In this document: positions 26,901 to 36,118 of the stretch, piece by piece
Numbering within the stretch: position 1 is the stretch's first letter
Layout: every line of letters begins with the position of its first letter
Assembly (NCBI RefSeq): GCF_003112695.1
Contig: NZ_BFBP01000025.1
Coordinates: forward strand, 62,001 to 126,000
Reading direction: 5' to 3'
DNA: 64,000 nucleotides
From: Azospira sp. I13
GTDB taxonomy: Bacteria; Pseudomonadota; Gammaproteobacteria; Burkholderiales; Rhodocyclaceae
Position numbers and translations under genes: made by a program
Notes under the pieces: generated by a model
Databases searched by the model: none
What the model was told of the DNA's origin: nothing
Seen by the model: only the letters and a program-made list of their open reading frames with translations

Positions 26901-27507
26901 ACGTCACCGGACGGACCGCCGGAGCCGCTGCTGCCGGAGCAGCAGCCGGCGTCACCACCGGCACCACGGCAGCGGCACCGCCGCTGGCTTCCAGGGTCCG
27001 CTGGGGCAGCGGCTGCGCTGCTGCGGGGGCAGGAGAAGCAGAAGGGGCAGAAGGAGCGGGAGCGGCCGACCGGGCAACCGGCGCCTGCACCGGCTTGGCC
27101 GCAGGTTTGGCGACCACGGCCGGAGCAGCGGGTTTCTCCGGCGCCTTTTCCGGGGCGCTTGCCGTTGTTCGTTCGACGGACTTGCCGGCGGTCTTTTCCG
27201 CATCAGCCTCAGCCGCCTCGGCCCTTTCCACCCGCTCCGGCTGAGCAGCATCGCTGGCCAGGGGGCGGGCCGGCGCCGGCTGGGGCGCGGCGACCGGAAT
27301 CGGCGTCGCCCGGGGGGCCGGCTCAACGGTGGGAGGAGCCGGCGGCGCCTTGGGTTTGGGCTGGGCAGGGGGCAGACCGAGAAGGGTCGGGTCCACGCTC
27401 AGGGGGCTCATGCCCTGGCCCCAGGCCGAACCGGCAAGCGGGCCGCACAGGGCCCCGGCAAAGCCGCAGCAAAGGAGAAGCGCCAGGGGGCGACGGACGA
27501 AAGGCAT
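23983..27507 (-). CDS. lptD: LPS-assembly protein LptD with long N-terminal repeat extension
   Basis: LptD is the outer-membrane barrel that inserts LPS with LptE. The protein is 1174 residues; the family is usually about 750-800. After a signal peptide (1-31, ending SAWGQ) comes a Pro/Ala-rich extension to about residue 440. It contains three copies of a motif PLxVDPxLLGxP at residues 35-46, 225-236 and 364-375. The conserved part then begins (RRLYGVADREAVLEGDAEMR, the OstA/LptA-like periplasmic domain), followed by the C-terminal barrel ending in GYGRINQPVADPAFGGIE. ATG 27507 is chosen for the signal peptide; the longer frame from 27564 overlaps the promoter dyad. Codon usage stays GC-rich throughout, so the extension is not obviously foreign. 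Confidence 0.93.
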   Translation of the reverse strand: MPFVRRPLALLLCCGFAGALCGPLAGSAWGQGMSPLSVDPTLLGLPPAQPKPKAPPAPPTVEPAPRATPIPVAAPQPAPARPLASDAAQPERVERAEAAEADAEKTAGKSVERTTASAPEKAPEKPAAPAVVAKPAAKPVQAPVARSAAPAPSAPSASPAPAAAQPLPQRTLEASGGAAAVVPVVTPAAAPAAAAPAVRPVTSSYPTPAQNAPRVAASGNGGLAPLRVDPALLGMPAAPAPAATQTQVARPATAPAGAPVAGSSTPAVAAATASAPAAAGAAPVPARSPMVARTSGREVRPPLEAPAEVLAREPAPAVVPSRAAALTVLPVPVAATVASTAAAAAPTAAQKSAQPAVAAASLGPLKVDPTLLGLPALAPAPLPPQIVNAVSDPQAEAEAMAPALPPRRRRDDAPAAPATQTAALPYVERDPGPALSLRRSRNTAAPKNGDPHPTFLTARRLYGVADREAVLEGDAEMRRGDTVLNADRLVYWQNDDEVEATGDVLYSQEGTLVSGPALTMKLGETTGVFDQAAYSIRQERKVPVWGVVGNAQAKGTAMTTGRGQSEKLEFLGENHIRLSNATYTTCAPGNNDWYAKAESLELDYDKEAGEGKNGTLYFKDVPIFYMPQVSFALNNQRKSGFLAPTFGTDSRSGAMLTAPYYWNIAPNMDLTVAPRLMTKRGLQLGGELRYLNYDYNGYVRGEYVPTDNVRNLDNRYAVNVWHSHNFGNGFTGLLNLNKVSDDFFYTDLSSRIGVSAQTLLPRQGVLNYYSTWWSATANINRYQTLQPDINNLVTVPYDVVPQLTLKARRPDYFGTDVALWGQYTAFNHPTKVTADRTVLYPQLSMPFTSPSFYVTPKVGLHVSRYTLGNQLPGTSAPDTYSRNVPIFSLDSGLTFERETSLFGSNFTQTLEPRLYYLYVPYRSHDTLYKQNLSFDTGLADFNFGQIFSENRYIGQDYIGDANQLTAAVSTRFINPETGREYVRAMLGQRYYFADQRVILPGEKPRQHKNTNWLAAVTGQVANKTYVDSAVEYDPFEGRTDRFALTGRYQPETGKVLNAGYRYTRDVLGNIDVSGQWPLGRGWYGVGRYNYSLKEKRVVENIGGLEFNGGCWVVRAVVHQYALTASTSSTAFFIQLELNDFSRIGSSPLDMLRRTIPGYGRINQPVADPAFGGIE

Positions 27508-27583
27508 GAATGAGGAATTAGGGCAGTCGGTGGGCAGCCGGCGCGTTACGCGCCAAAGCGGCACGAGGAGAACGACAGACGCG

Positions 27584-27611
27584 GATGCTAAAATCGCCGC
27601 ATTTTAGCATC
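27584..27611. promoter_or_regulatory. Palindromic divergent promoter of lptD and amgK
   Basis: GATGCTAAAAT (27584-27594) and ATTTTAGCATC (27601-27611) are perfect 11-bp arms around CGCCGC. Each arm reads as an extended -10 box (TGCTAAAAT), one for rightward amgK and one for leftward lptD. No -35 consensus is seen for either, as expected for extended -10 promoters. The dyad may equally be a regulator site. Confidence 0.55.
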
Positions 27612-27631
27612 ATCGACCGAGGAGAAGCGGC

Positions 27632-29322
<1,691 letters not shown>

Positions 29323-29380
29323 GTAGGGAACCAGTAAAAACCCAGCGACCGGCAAATGCGGCCGCCGGTGAAGGCGCTTG

Positions 29381-29638
29381 TTACTGCCGGGCCGCCTGGC
29401 GCCGCAGGTGGGCGCCGCCCAGGCAGTCGCACTTGATGATGACCTCGCACAGGCGCTCGGCGGAACGCTCCGGCGGCAGGGCCTGGTCGCTGGCCAGGTT
29501 GCGCAGCAGGCGGCGGCATTCCAGGCATTCGTTCTGGTAGCGGCCGAAGCGGTCCTGAATCCGGGCTTGGCAATAACTGGGCAGGCGGGCGATGATCTGC
29601 TCCCGGTGGCTTTCGAGCGATTTCAAGGTGTCCAACAT
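29381..29638 (-). CDS. Small cysteine-containing protein, unknown
   Basis: An 85-residue protein, MLDTLKSLESHREQIIARLP..., mostly helical, with five cysteines including the cluster YQNECLECRRLL and KCDCLGG. This could bind a metal. ATG 29638 gives the sensible N-terminus; no strong ribosome-binding site is seen. It is convergent with murU and divergent from pepP. I do not recognise the family. Confidence 0.65.
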   Translation of the reverse strand: MLDTLKSLESHREQIIARLPSYCQARIQDRFGRYQNECLECRRLLRNLASDQALPPERSAERLCEVIIKCDCLGGAHLRRQAARQ

Positions 29639-29757
29639 GGCAAGTATCTGGAGTGCATATGACGAAAACGTGCGCACTATAGCCAAAACGGGCCCGGATT
29701 GCATTCAGCCAAACGTCCTAGAAGCTCCTAGAAACAAGGTAATACGAGGCTTTCGCC

Positions 29758-31059
29758 ATGAACCATGAAGTCTTCGCCGCCCGGCGCCGCAATCTCCTGC
29801 AGCGCCTCGGCAACGGGGTGGCCATCGTGCCCACCGCCCCCGAACGGGTGCGCAACCGGGACACCCACCACCCCTACCGTTTCGACTCCTACTTCTGGTA
29901 CCTCACCGGCTTCCCCGAACCCGAAGCCGTGCTGGTGCTGGCGGGGGGCGAGCAGCCCCAGTCCCTGCTCTTCTGCCGCGGCAAGAACGAAGAGCGGGAA
30001 ATCTGGGATGGCTTCCGCTACGGCCCCGAGGCCGCCCGGGAAGCCTTCGGCGTCGATGCCGCCTACCCCATCGAAGAGCTGGATAGCCGCCTGCCGGAAC
30101 TGCTGGCGGACCGCGCCCGGCTCTGGCACTCCATCGGCCACGACAGCGAATGGGACGCCCGCATCGCCGCCGCCCTCAACACCGTGCGCGGCCAGAGCCG
30201 GTCTGGCAAACGGGCTCCGGCAGAAATCCGCGACCTGCGGGCCGAGCTGGATCAGCTGCGCCTGGTCAAGGACGCCCACGAGCTGGATTGCATGCAGCGG
30301 GCTGCCGACATCGCCTCCGCCGGCCACGCCCGGGCCATGGCCGCCTGCCGCCCCGGCATGGCGGAATACGAGCTGGAAGCGGAGCTGACCTACGAATTCC
30401 GCCGCCGTGGCGCCTCCGCCCACGCCTACCCGCCCATCGTCGCCGGCGGCGCCAATGCCTGCATCCTGCATTACGTGGAAAACGACAAGCTGCTGGCCGA
30501 CGGCACCCTGGTGCTGATCGACGCCGGCTGCGAAGTGGAAGGCTACGCCTCGGACATCACCCGCACCTTCCCGGTGGGCGGCCGCTTCACCGGCCCCCAG
30601 AAGGATGCCTACGAAATCGTCCTCGCCGCCCAGGCCGCCGCCATTGCCGCCATCCGCCCCGGCGCCCATTTCATGACGCCCCATGAAGCCGCCGTGCGGG
30701 TGCTGACCCAGGGCATGGTGGATCTGGGCCTGCTCAAGGGCGACCTGGACACCCTCATCGAAGGCAAGGCCTACAGCCGCTTCTACATGCACCGCACCGG
30801 CCACTGGCTAGGCCTGGATGTGCACGACGCCGGCGAATACAAGGAAGGGGACAACTGGATGCTGCTGCAACCGGGCATGACCCTGACCGTGGAGCCCGGC
30901 CTCTACATCCGCCCCGGTGAAGGCGTGCCGGAGCACCTGCACGGCATCGGCATCCGCATCGAAGACGACGTGGCCGTCACCGCCAGCGGCTGCCACGTGT
31001 ACACCACCGCCCCCCGCAGCGTGGCGGAAATCGAAGAAGTGATGAGGCACGGCGCATGA
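29758..31059 (+). CDS. pepP: Xaa-Pro aminopeptidase (aminopeptidase P)
   Basis: A 433-residue metalloenzyme removing N-terminal residues preceding proline. N-terminal creatinase-like domain (1-170) and pita-bread catalytic domain. Dinuclear metal ligands are seen in LIDAGCEVEGYASDITRTFP (two Asp), HRTGHWLGLDVHD (His), TVEPGLYI (Glu) and GIGIRIEDD (Glu). The stop overlaps the ubiH start by four bases (ATGA); pepP-ubiH pairing is conserved in proteobacteria. Confidence 0.96.
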   Translation: MNHEVFAARRRNLLQRLGNGVAIVPTAPERVRNRDTHHPYRFDSYFWYLTGFPEPEAVLVLAGGEQPQSLLFCRGKNEEREIWDGFRYGPEAAREAFGVDAAYPIEELDSRLPELLADRARLWHSIGHDSEWDARIAAALNTVRGQSRSGKRAPAEIRDLRAELDQLRLVKDAHELDCMQRAADIASAGHARAMAACRPGMAEYELEAELTYEFRRRGASAHAYPPIVAGGANACILHYVENDKLLADGTLVLIDAGCEVEGYASDITRTFPVGGRFTGPQKDAYEIVLAAQAAAIAAIRPGAHFMTPHEAAVRVLTQGMVDLGLLKGDLDTLIEGKAYSRFYMHRTGHWLGLDVHDAGEYKEGDNWMLLQPGMTLTVEPGLYIRPGEGVPEHLHGIGIRIEDDVAVTASGCHVYTTAPRSVAEIEEVMRHGA

Positions 31060-32243
31060 CCTCCCCCACCCAGACCACCTCCCCTACTCCGGCTGCCGAC
31101 GAGAGCGACATCCTCATCCTCGGCGCCGGCCCCGTCGGCATGACCCTGGCGCTGGCCCTGGCCGGCAGCGCCCATCGGGTCACCCTGGTGGATGCCGCCC
31201 AACCCGGCGCCGCCGCCGACGACCCCCGGGCCCTGGCCCTCTCCCACGGCGCCCGGCAGCTGCTGGAAAGCCTCTCCGCCTGGGATGCCCGGGCCGCCAC
31301 GCCCATCGAGCACATCCACGTCTCCCAGCGCGGCGGCTTCGGCCGCACCGCCATGGCCGCCCGCGACTACGACCTGCCCGCCCTCGGCTACGTCCTGCGC
31401 TACGGCCACCTGGCTGCCGCCCTGGCCCGGCAGGTGGCCGCCACCCCCGCCATCCGGCTGCTGACGAACAGCCGGGCCGTGGATAGCCGCCCCACCCGGG
31501 ACGGCCTGGCCGTCACCCTGCAAACCGCCGACGGCCCCCGCCACCTCAACACCCGCCTGCTGGTGCACGCCGAAGGCACCCCCTACGACGACCCCGCCGT
31601 CAGCGTGCAGGACTATCGCCAGCACGCCATCCTCGCCGAAGTGGTCATTGCCGAAGACCACGGCCGCCAGGCCTGGGAACGCTTCACCCCCGATGGCCCC
31701 CTCGCCCTGCTGCCCCTGGAACAAGGCTTCGCCATCGTCTTCACCGTGCCGCCGGCCAAAGCCGACCAGCTCATGGCCCTGGACGACGCCGCCTTCGTCG
31801 CCGCCCTGCAAGCCCAGTTCGGCAGCCGCCGCCTCACCTTCACCGGCACCGGCCCCCGGGCCCGCTTCCCCCTCGCCCTGCGTATGCGGGGCGACACCCT
31901 GGGAGAACGCACGGTATGGGTCGGCAACACCGCCCAGACCCTGCACCCGGTCTCCGGCCAGGGCTTCAACCTGGGCCTGCGGGACGCCTGGGAACTGGCC
32001 GCCATCCTCAAGCACAGCCGCGACCCCGGCGCCGCCGAGGCCCTGCAACGCTACGCCCGGGGCCGCCAGCCGGACCGCCAGGGCAGCGCCCTGTTCACCG
32101 ACGGCATCGTCCGCCTCTTCTCCAACGACACCGCCCCCCTGCGCCTCGCCCGGGGCCTGGGCCTGCTCGCCCTGGACATCTTCCCCCCCGCCCGCCATTT
32201 CGTCGCCAAACGCATGATCTGGGGCGCCCGGGCCTGGCCTTGA
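31056..32243 (+). CDS. ubiH: UbiH-type FAD-dependent ubiquinone hydroxylase
   Basis: A 395-residue flavoprotein monooxygenase of ubiquinone synthesis. The dinucleotide fold GAGPVGMTLALALAG is at about residues 25-40, and the second FAD motif is VWVGNTAQTLHPVSGQGFNL. UbiH hydroxylates C6 of the ring in E. coli, but betaproteobacterial homologues vary in regioselectivity, so the exact carbon is uncertain. It is the last host gene before the prophage. Confidence 0.92.
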   Translation: MTSPTQTTSPTPAADESDILILGAGPVGMTLALALAGSAHRVTLVDAAQPGAAADDPRALALSHGARQLLESLSAWDARAATPIEHIHVSQRGGFGRTAMAARDYDLPALGYVLRYGHLAAALARQVAATPAIRLLTNSRAVDSRPTRDGLAVTLQTADGPRHLNTRLLVHAEGTPYDDPAVSVQDYRQHAILAEVVIAEDHGRQAWERFTPDGPLALLPLEQGFAIVFTVPPAKADQLMALDDAAFVAALQAQFGSRRLTFTGTGPRARFPLALRMRGDTLGERTVWVGNTAQTLHPVSGQGFNLGLRDAWELAAILKHSRDPGAAEALQRYARGRQPDRQGSALFTDGIVRLFSNDTAPLRLARGLGLLALDIFPPARHFVAKRMIWGARAWP

Positions 32244-32499
32244 AATCAGACCGGCCGGAGAGGCAATAGGGGCGCGGGTCTTGCTAATGTTGCCTCGGGA
32301 AGGCAAGCGGGATGCGGCGTTTCGGGGATGGCCGCGTGGATGCTAGGTTTGCGGGCGGTTCTTGGTGGATTCTTCAGGCGTGGTGGGTGATTTGACCGCT
32401 GGGTTCCGCGCCTGACGCGCGGGTTACTTGTTCTTGTCTCGCCAAGAATAAGTAACCAACAAGAAAGCGTGTAGCGCCGCGCGAAAACTGAAGCGGGAT
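32244..32499. other. Host intergenic sequence left of the prophage
   Basis: No gene is evident. The only structure is the 15-bp stem repeat at 32422-32457 described separately. Sequence style is host-like (GC-rich) up to about 32,480, then becomes AT-richer. Confidence 0.5.
32422..32457. repeat. Stem-loop repeat of the GTTACTT...AAGTAAC type
   Basis: Arms of 15 bases at 32422-32436 (GGTTACTTGTTCTTG) and 32443-32457 pair with one mismatch around TCTCGC. Elements of the form GGTTACTTTCTTTTG...CAAAAGAAAGTAACC are dispersed widely in intergenic DNA of beta- and gammaproteobacteria, so this is probably host repeat DNA and marks the host side of the junction. Confidence 0.6.
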
Positions 32500-32773
32500 T
32501 GTGAGATAAATCGCTTCAATCAGAATTTCAACGGAAGCAATCTTTTTTCACTACGCTAAATACCGGATTCCCTAGAACAACCCTCCCAGCACCTCGGGCT
32601 CATAGTTCGTTATCACCAGCTCATGAAACAAAGCGGCCAGGGTTGCCCTGGCGTGGCCTGGAGTTCCTTTTTGTCTTGGCCGTCATGCCTATACCGGCTC
32701 AGTGGATTTCAGGTCTTGATTCCCTACGGACTTTGCATCTGGGCGCGCCCAGCCGCCGCTTTAACTCGCTCCC
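32500..32773. other. Candidate prophage late-end terminus, non-coding
   Basis: TGTGAGATAAATCGCTTC at 32500-32517 begins with TGT as Mu-type ends do. A GAAGC-headed motif recurs three times nearby: GAAGCGGGATTGTG (32490-32503), its inverted relative at 32503-32517, and GAAGCAATCTTTTTTC (32534-32549). These could be transposase-binding sites. The rest of the stretch to 32773 holds no convincing gene; a short rightward open frame at 32623 overlaps phage coding sequence and looks spurious. Confidence 0.35.
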
Positions 32774-33103
32774 CTAGGGGAAAACCTCAATCTGCAGCAG
32801 CCCTCCCTCCTTCGGGTAAGCCACCACCTCCCCAGCCGGATTCTTTGCCCGGATGGTCAAGTTCCAGAGTCCCTCTGTAAAAGCCCCCTCCGCCCAGCCA
32901 GACAGCTTCACATGGCCAGCTGCTGCATCCTGGAAGGTCACCAGGGGAATTTCCACTTTCGTTCCGTCCTCATCCACGGCATCCGCCTTCAGATCGGTAT
33001 AGCCGGTCAGGGCGATGGCCAGGTCGGTTTTGGGGTTGTAAAGCTCCACAACGATGGCCTCGGTGGAACCCTTGCGCATTGCCAGAACACTGTCTTCGGT
33101 CAT
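32774..33103 (-). CDS. Phage protein, probable tail-fibre accessory
   Basis: A 109-residue protein, MTEDSVLAMRKGSTEAIVVEL..., with an immunoglobulin/beta-sandwich-like pattern of alternating hydrophobic strands. It is the last late gene. Its start overlaps the stop of the repeat-protein gene (ATGA), and AAGGA lies upstream. The position after the fibres suggests a virion-surface or assembly role; no family recognised. Confidence 0.75.
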   Translation of the reverse strand: MTEDSVLAMRKGSTEAIVVELYNPKTDLAIALTGYTDLKADAVDEDGTKVEIPLVTFQDAAAGHVKLSGWAEGAFTEGLWNLTIRAKNPAGEVVAYPKEGGLLQIEVFP

Positions 33104-34041
33104 GCTGCATCCTTTGTAATGAAGCGGCCACGCACGGTTGGCGTAACGAAGCGGCCACGGGTATTGATTGAAATGAACCTGGCGCGGACGTTTGCGTGGG
33201 CGGCGGCATCCCACAAGGTAACGCTCCCACCGATACCGGCGCCGGCCAAGCCCTGCAGCCTGGTGCCGGCATCCAGTACCAGGCTTCCGCCGATATTGGT
33301 GTCAGCACGGCCCGCAATCGGTTCAATACGCTCAATGAAGAGCGATCCCCCTACCGTTACATCAGACCGTCCCGAAAGCCGCAGGCCGGTGGCCACGGTC
33401 ACCTGGCCACCAATGGAGGCATCGGCCCGGCCGGAAACGGGGCGGGCAACATCCAGGGCGATGGCGCCGGAAATTCCGCTGTCTGCACGGCCTGCAGCCG
33501 GTGTTGTTGCCGTTACCGTTACCGTGCCGCCCACGCCGGCATCGGCCCTGCCCAGCAGTTGGGTGCCGCATTCGACGCCAACCGAGCCCCCAATGCTGCT
33601 GTCAGCGTGACCGGCCAGATCGGCAATCAGCAGGGCAACCGCCCCGCCAATACCGGAATCCGCCCTACCCGCCATCGCCGGCCCGGCGACAACATCAACA
33701 GCCCCATCAATGGCAGCTTCTGCTCTCCCGTTGAATGGGGATGCCGCAAGAATTTCAACGCTTCCGCCAACTCCAGTATCGGCCCGGCCCAGCAGCTTGG
33801 CGCCGGCTTCGATGGCCACCACGCCACTGATTCCAGCATCGGCCCGGCCCGCCATGGCGCGGCCGGCCACCAGATCGACGCTGCCGCCGATGGCTGCACT
33901 GCAGATGGCCGCCAGCAGCACGCCGGCTGTGGTGGTGATGGCTCCGCTGATTGCAGCATCGCAGCGGCCCTGGAACTTGACCGGGAGGGTCGCGGTAACG
34001 TCGGATGGCGAAGTATTCGCCCGAGTGATAGTTCCCGTCAT
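33100..34041 (-). CDS. Tail-associated protein built of about thirteen 20-residue repeats
   Basis: A 313-residue protein. Residues 25-283 are about thirteen tandem repeats of 20 residues with consensus GRADAGIGGSVxVxAGxxLx, for example GRADAGISGVVAIEAGAKLL and GRADSGISGAIALDVARPVS. The regular glycine/aliphatic pattern suggests a beta-solenoid or stacked-strand fibre. A short N-terminal part and a basic C-terminal tail (NVRARFISINTRGRFVTPTV) flank the repeats. ATGA overlaps join it to both neighbours. Probably a fibre or surface protein; repeat number may vary by recombination. Confidence 0.85.
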   Translation of the reverse strand: MTGTITRANTSPSDVTATLPVKFQGRCDAAISGAITTTAGVLLAAICSAAIGGSVDLVAGRAMAGRADAGISGVVAIEAGAKLLGRADTGVGGSVEILAASPFNGRAEAAIDGAVDVVAGPAMAGRADSGIGGAVALLIADLAGHADSSIGGSVGVECGTQLLGRADAGVGGTVTVTATTPAAGRADSGISGAIALDVARPVSGRADASIGGQVTVATGLRLSGRSDVTVGGSLFIERIEPIAGRADTNIGGSLVLDAGTRLQGLAGAGIGGSVTLWDAAAHANVRARFISINTRGRFVTPTVRGRFITKDAA

Positions 34042-36116
34042 GCGAAGCTCCCGCCGCTACCAAGATTTGCCGCCCAGTTCGCATAGTCCCGGCCAAGGTA
34101 AAGCAGGGGCTGAGTTCCGGCCAAGGGAAGCTCTCCCTTGGCACCAAGCGGAACGGGCCGCAAAGAGCCCTGGTCGATGAACAAGGCGCGGGAGGCGGCC
34201 TGGCTGATATCCAGATAGGCCGGATGGAACCATAGATCGGCTAGGGCTCCATTTAGCTTGTCCCCACCTGAAGACGTTCCCCCCACCCCCCAGTTTGCCG
34301 ACGTAACCGAGTAGTCAATGTTGTCGTTCGTCAGCGTGGGAGATGCAGCCAGGGCCGCCACGTTATTCACGTACAACTGCCCAGCCCCGGTTGCCAGGTT
34401 CCATGCGGCCAGGATGTGTGCCCATCCAGATGAGGCTGTATGGCTGGTGGTTGAAACCATGTTCAGGATGGTGGTGAGGGCTGCATTCAAGCCCAGAACC
34501 CGCACGGTATTGTTGCTCTGGCGCTGAACCTGGAAGGTGATGCCGCTACCGATATTTGAGAGCAGCCGCACCAGCACCCCGTCACCGCCGTCCATGCGCA
34601 TCCAGAATGACAGGGTTCCGGCCTTCCCATCCGCCAGCCCGGTCAGGTCACCGCCACGGGCCAGATAAGCCGTGGCGCCATCGAACTTTACGGGCTCGGC
34701 GTAGTAGTAGAGGGGAGTGCTTAGTGAATCCTTCGGCGCCCCATTTATCGAAAGGCCACCCCCTGATCCGGCGTTTGTCCCGACCTTTGCAGCTCGGTTC
34801 GGCAGGTAAATCGCAGGGGCAATGCCAGTGGGGGTAGATCCATCTGCGCCCAGGGAGGCTGGCTTACCCTCAGCAGTTCTGAACTTCTCCCGATTTGCCT
34901 GGACCGACAGGTCAACATACTGGCCAGGCGCGAAATACAGCTCGGAGATAGCCCCCTTGTACTTGATGTTGGAGCCAACGGCCTGGCAGATATAGCAGTT
35001 CGGGGAGGTCGCCGGGGCGTAGTCGATATTGGAGTTCGTGGGTGTGTAGAGCTGCGCACGACTCACCCCATCGATGTACAGATGAATCTTTGTCGTATTG
35101 CCCGTGCTGATATCCCATGACGCCATTGCGTGATGCCAATCAGCGCTGGGACCAACACCTCCGGTATTAAGCGCAACCACGGAGAAATTATTGGCCCCGG
35201 AAGAGTCGAAGCCAGATATCGATAGGCCATTCCACCCCGCCCCGAAGCCAATATGTAACCGTTCCGTCGAACCAGAAACAATCGACAGGACATTGTTGTT
35301 TACGACGTTATCCCCCCGCTTGAACCAGAAGGACACCGTTCCCGCCTTGGATGCAGCAACGCCCGTCAGATTGCCGCCCCTGGCAAGGTAGTCGTTGGCC
35401 CCATCAAAATCCACGGCATTGACCGATGGGTCGCTCGGCGTGGTGCTGGCATTTTCCAGGGAACCGCTTAGCGTGAAATTACCGCCAGAGCCCGCATTTA
35501 CATGGAAGTCAGCCTTCCCCCCCGGGAGATAAATCGCGGGAGCGGTGCCGGTAGGGGTAGAGCCGTCTGCGCCGAGAGAAACCGGCATCCCCGCTGCATC
35601 GATGAACTTGCGGCGGTTTGCCGTTACGGAAAAGTCGAGGTACTGGCCAGGCGCGAAGTACAGCTCGGACAGCCCCATTGAAAACTTCGTCACGGCACCG
35701 TTATTTGCCGCAACCCGCCACTCCCCCCGGGTGTAGTCCAGGTTTCCATTGACCGCCGACGACGTTACTTTGTCAGCTGCGTCCAGGATATAGAGGTGTG
35801 TAGCCCCTGCGGCCAAGTCCCAAGATGCCAGGATATGTAGCCACTTCGCCGAAGCCTGATACGTCGCCACCGTCGAGATTTCAAGCAGCAAGGTGGAAGC
35901 ACTGTCATACCCCCGCACCTTGATCTTGTTGTCGCCATAGCGGGTCAAATAGAAGTACCCACCTTCAGCAAACAGTATTTGCTGGGTCGAGGCGTCAGAG
36001 CTATCCAGCCTGACCCAGGCGGAAAGGATGCCGGTCTTCCCATCCGCAACGCCCGTGAGGTCACCCCCACGGGCCAGGTAGTCGATCGTACCGTCGAACT
36101 TGACCGCGTTGACCAT
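34038..36116 (-). CDS. Tail fibre with three LamG/concanavalin-like lectin domains
   Basis: A 692-residue protein formed of three related units of about 220-240 residues (about 1-230, 232-470 and 472-692). Each opens with a near-identical stretch (KFDGTIDYLARGGDLTGVAD; DFDGANDYLARGGNLTGVAA; KFDGATAYLARGGDLTGLAD), continues with a W-rich middle (WVRLD, FWFKRG, FWMRMD) and ends with an LYFAPGQYLD or LWFHPAYLD segment. This is the pattern of LamG/pentraxin-like jelly rolls that bind sugars. Start ATG 36116 lies two bases after the upstream stop. Likely receptor-binding. Confidence 0.85.
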   Translation of the reverse strand: MVNAVKFDGTIDYLARGGDLTGVADGKTGILSAWVRLDSSDASTQQILFAEGGYFYLTRYGDNKIKVRGYDSASTLLLEISTVATYQASAKWLHILASWDLAAGATHLYILDAADKVTSSAVNGNLDYTRGEWRVAANNGAVTKFSMGLSELYFAPGQYLDFSVTANRRKFIDAAGMPVSLGADGSTPTGTAPAIYLPGGKADFHVNAGSGGNFTLSGSLENASTTPSDPSVNAVDFDGANDYLARGGNLTGVAASKAGTVSFWFKRGDNVVNNNVLSIVSGSTERLHIGFGAGWNGLSISGFDSSGANNFSVVALNTGGVGPSADWHHAMASWDISTGNTTKIHLYIDGVSRAQLYTPTNSNIDYAPATSPNCYICQAVGSNIKYKGAISELYFAPGQYVDLSVQANREKFRTAEGKPASLGADGSTPTGIAPAIYLPNRAAKVGTNAGSGGGLSINGAPKDSLSTPLYYYAEPVKFDGATAYLARGGDLTGLADGKAGTLSFWMRMDGGDGVLVRLLSNIGSGITFQVQRQSNNTVRVLGLNAALTTILNMVSTTSHTASSGWAHILAAWNLATGAGQLYVNNVAALAASPTLTNDNIDYSVTSANWGVGGTSSGGDKLNGALADLWFHPAYLDISQAASRALFIDQGSLRPVPLGAKGELPLAGTQPLLYLGRDYANWAANLGSGGSFA

Positions 36117-36118
36117 GC

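Noticed and set aside
24154-27513. A 1119-codon open frame on the plus strand opposite lptD
   Set aside because: Same cause: antisense shadow of lptD with Gly/Arg-rich low-complexity translation and no start signal.
32623-32880. Rightward 85-codon frame at the prophage edge
   Set aside because: It overlaps the well-supported last late gene on the other strand and reads as Pro/Ser-rich shadow.
33193-33969. Regular 60-bp repeats that could be taken for a CRISPR or satellite array
   Set aside because: Unit identity is at the protein level, there are no constant repeats with unique spacers, and the reading frame is continuous.
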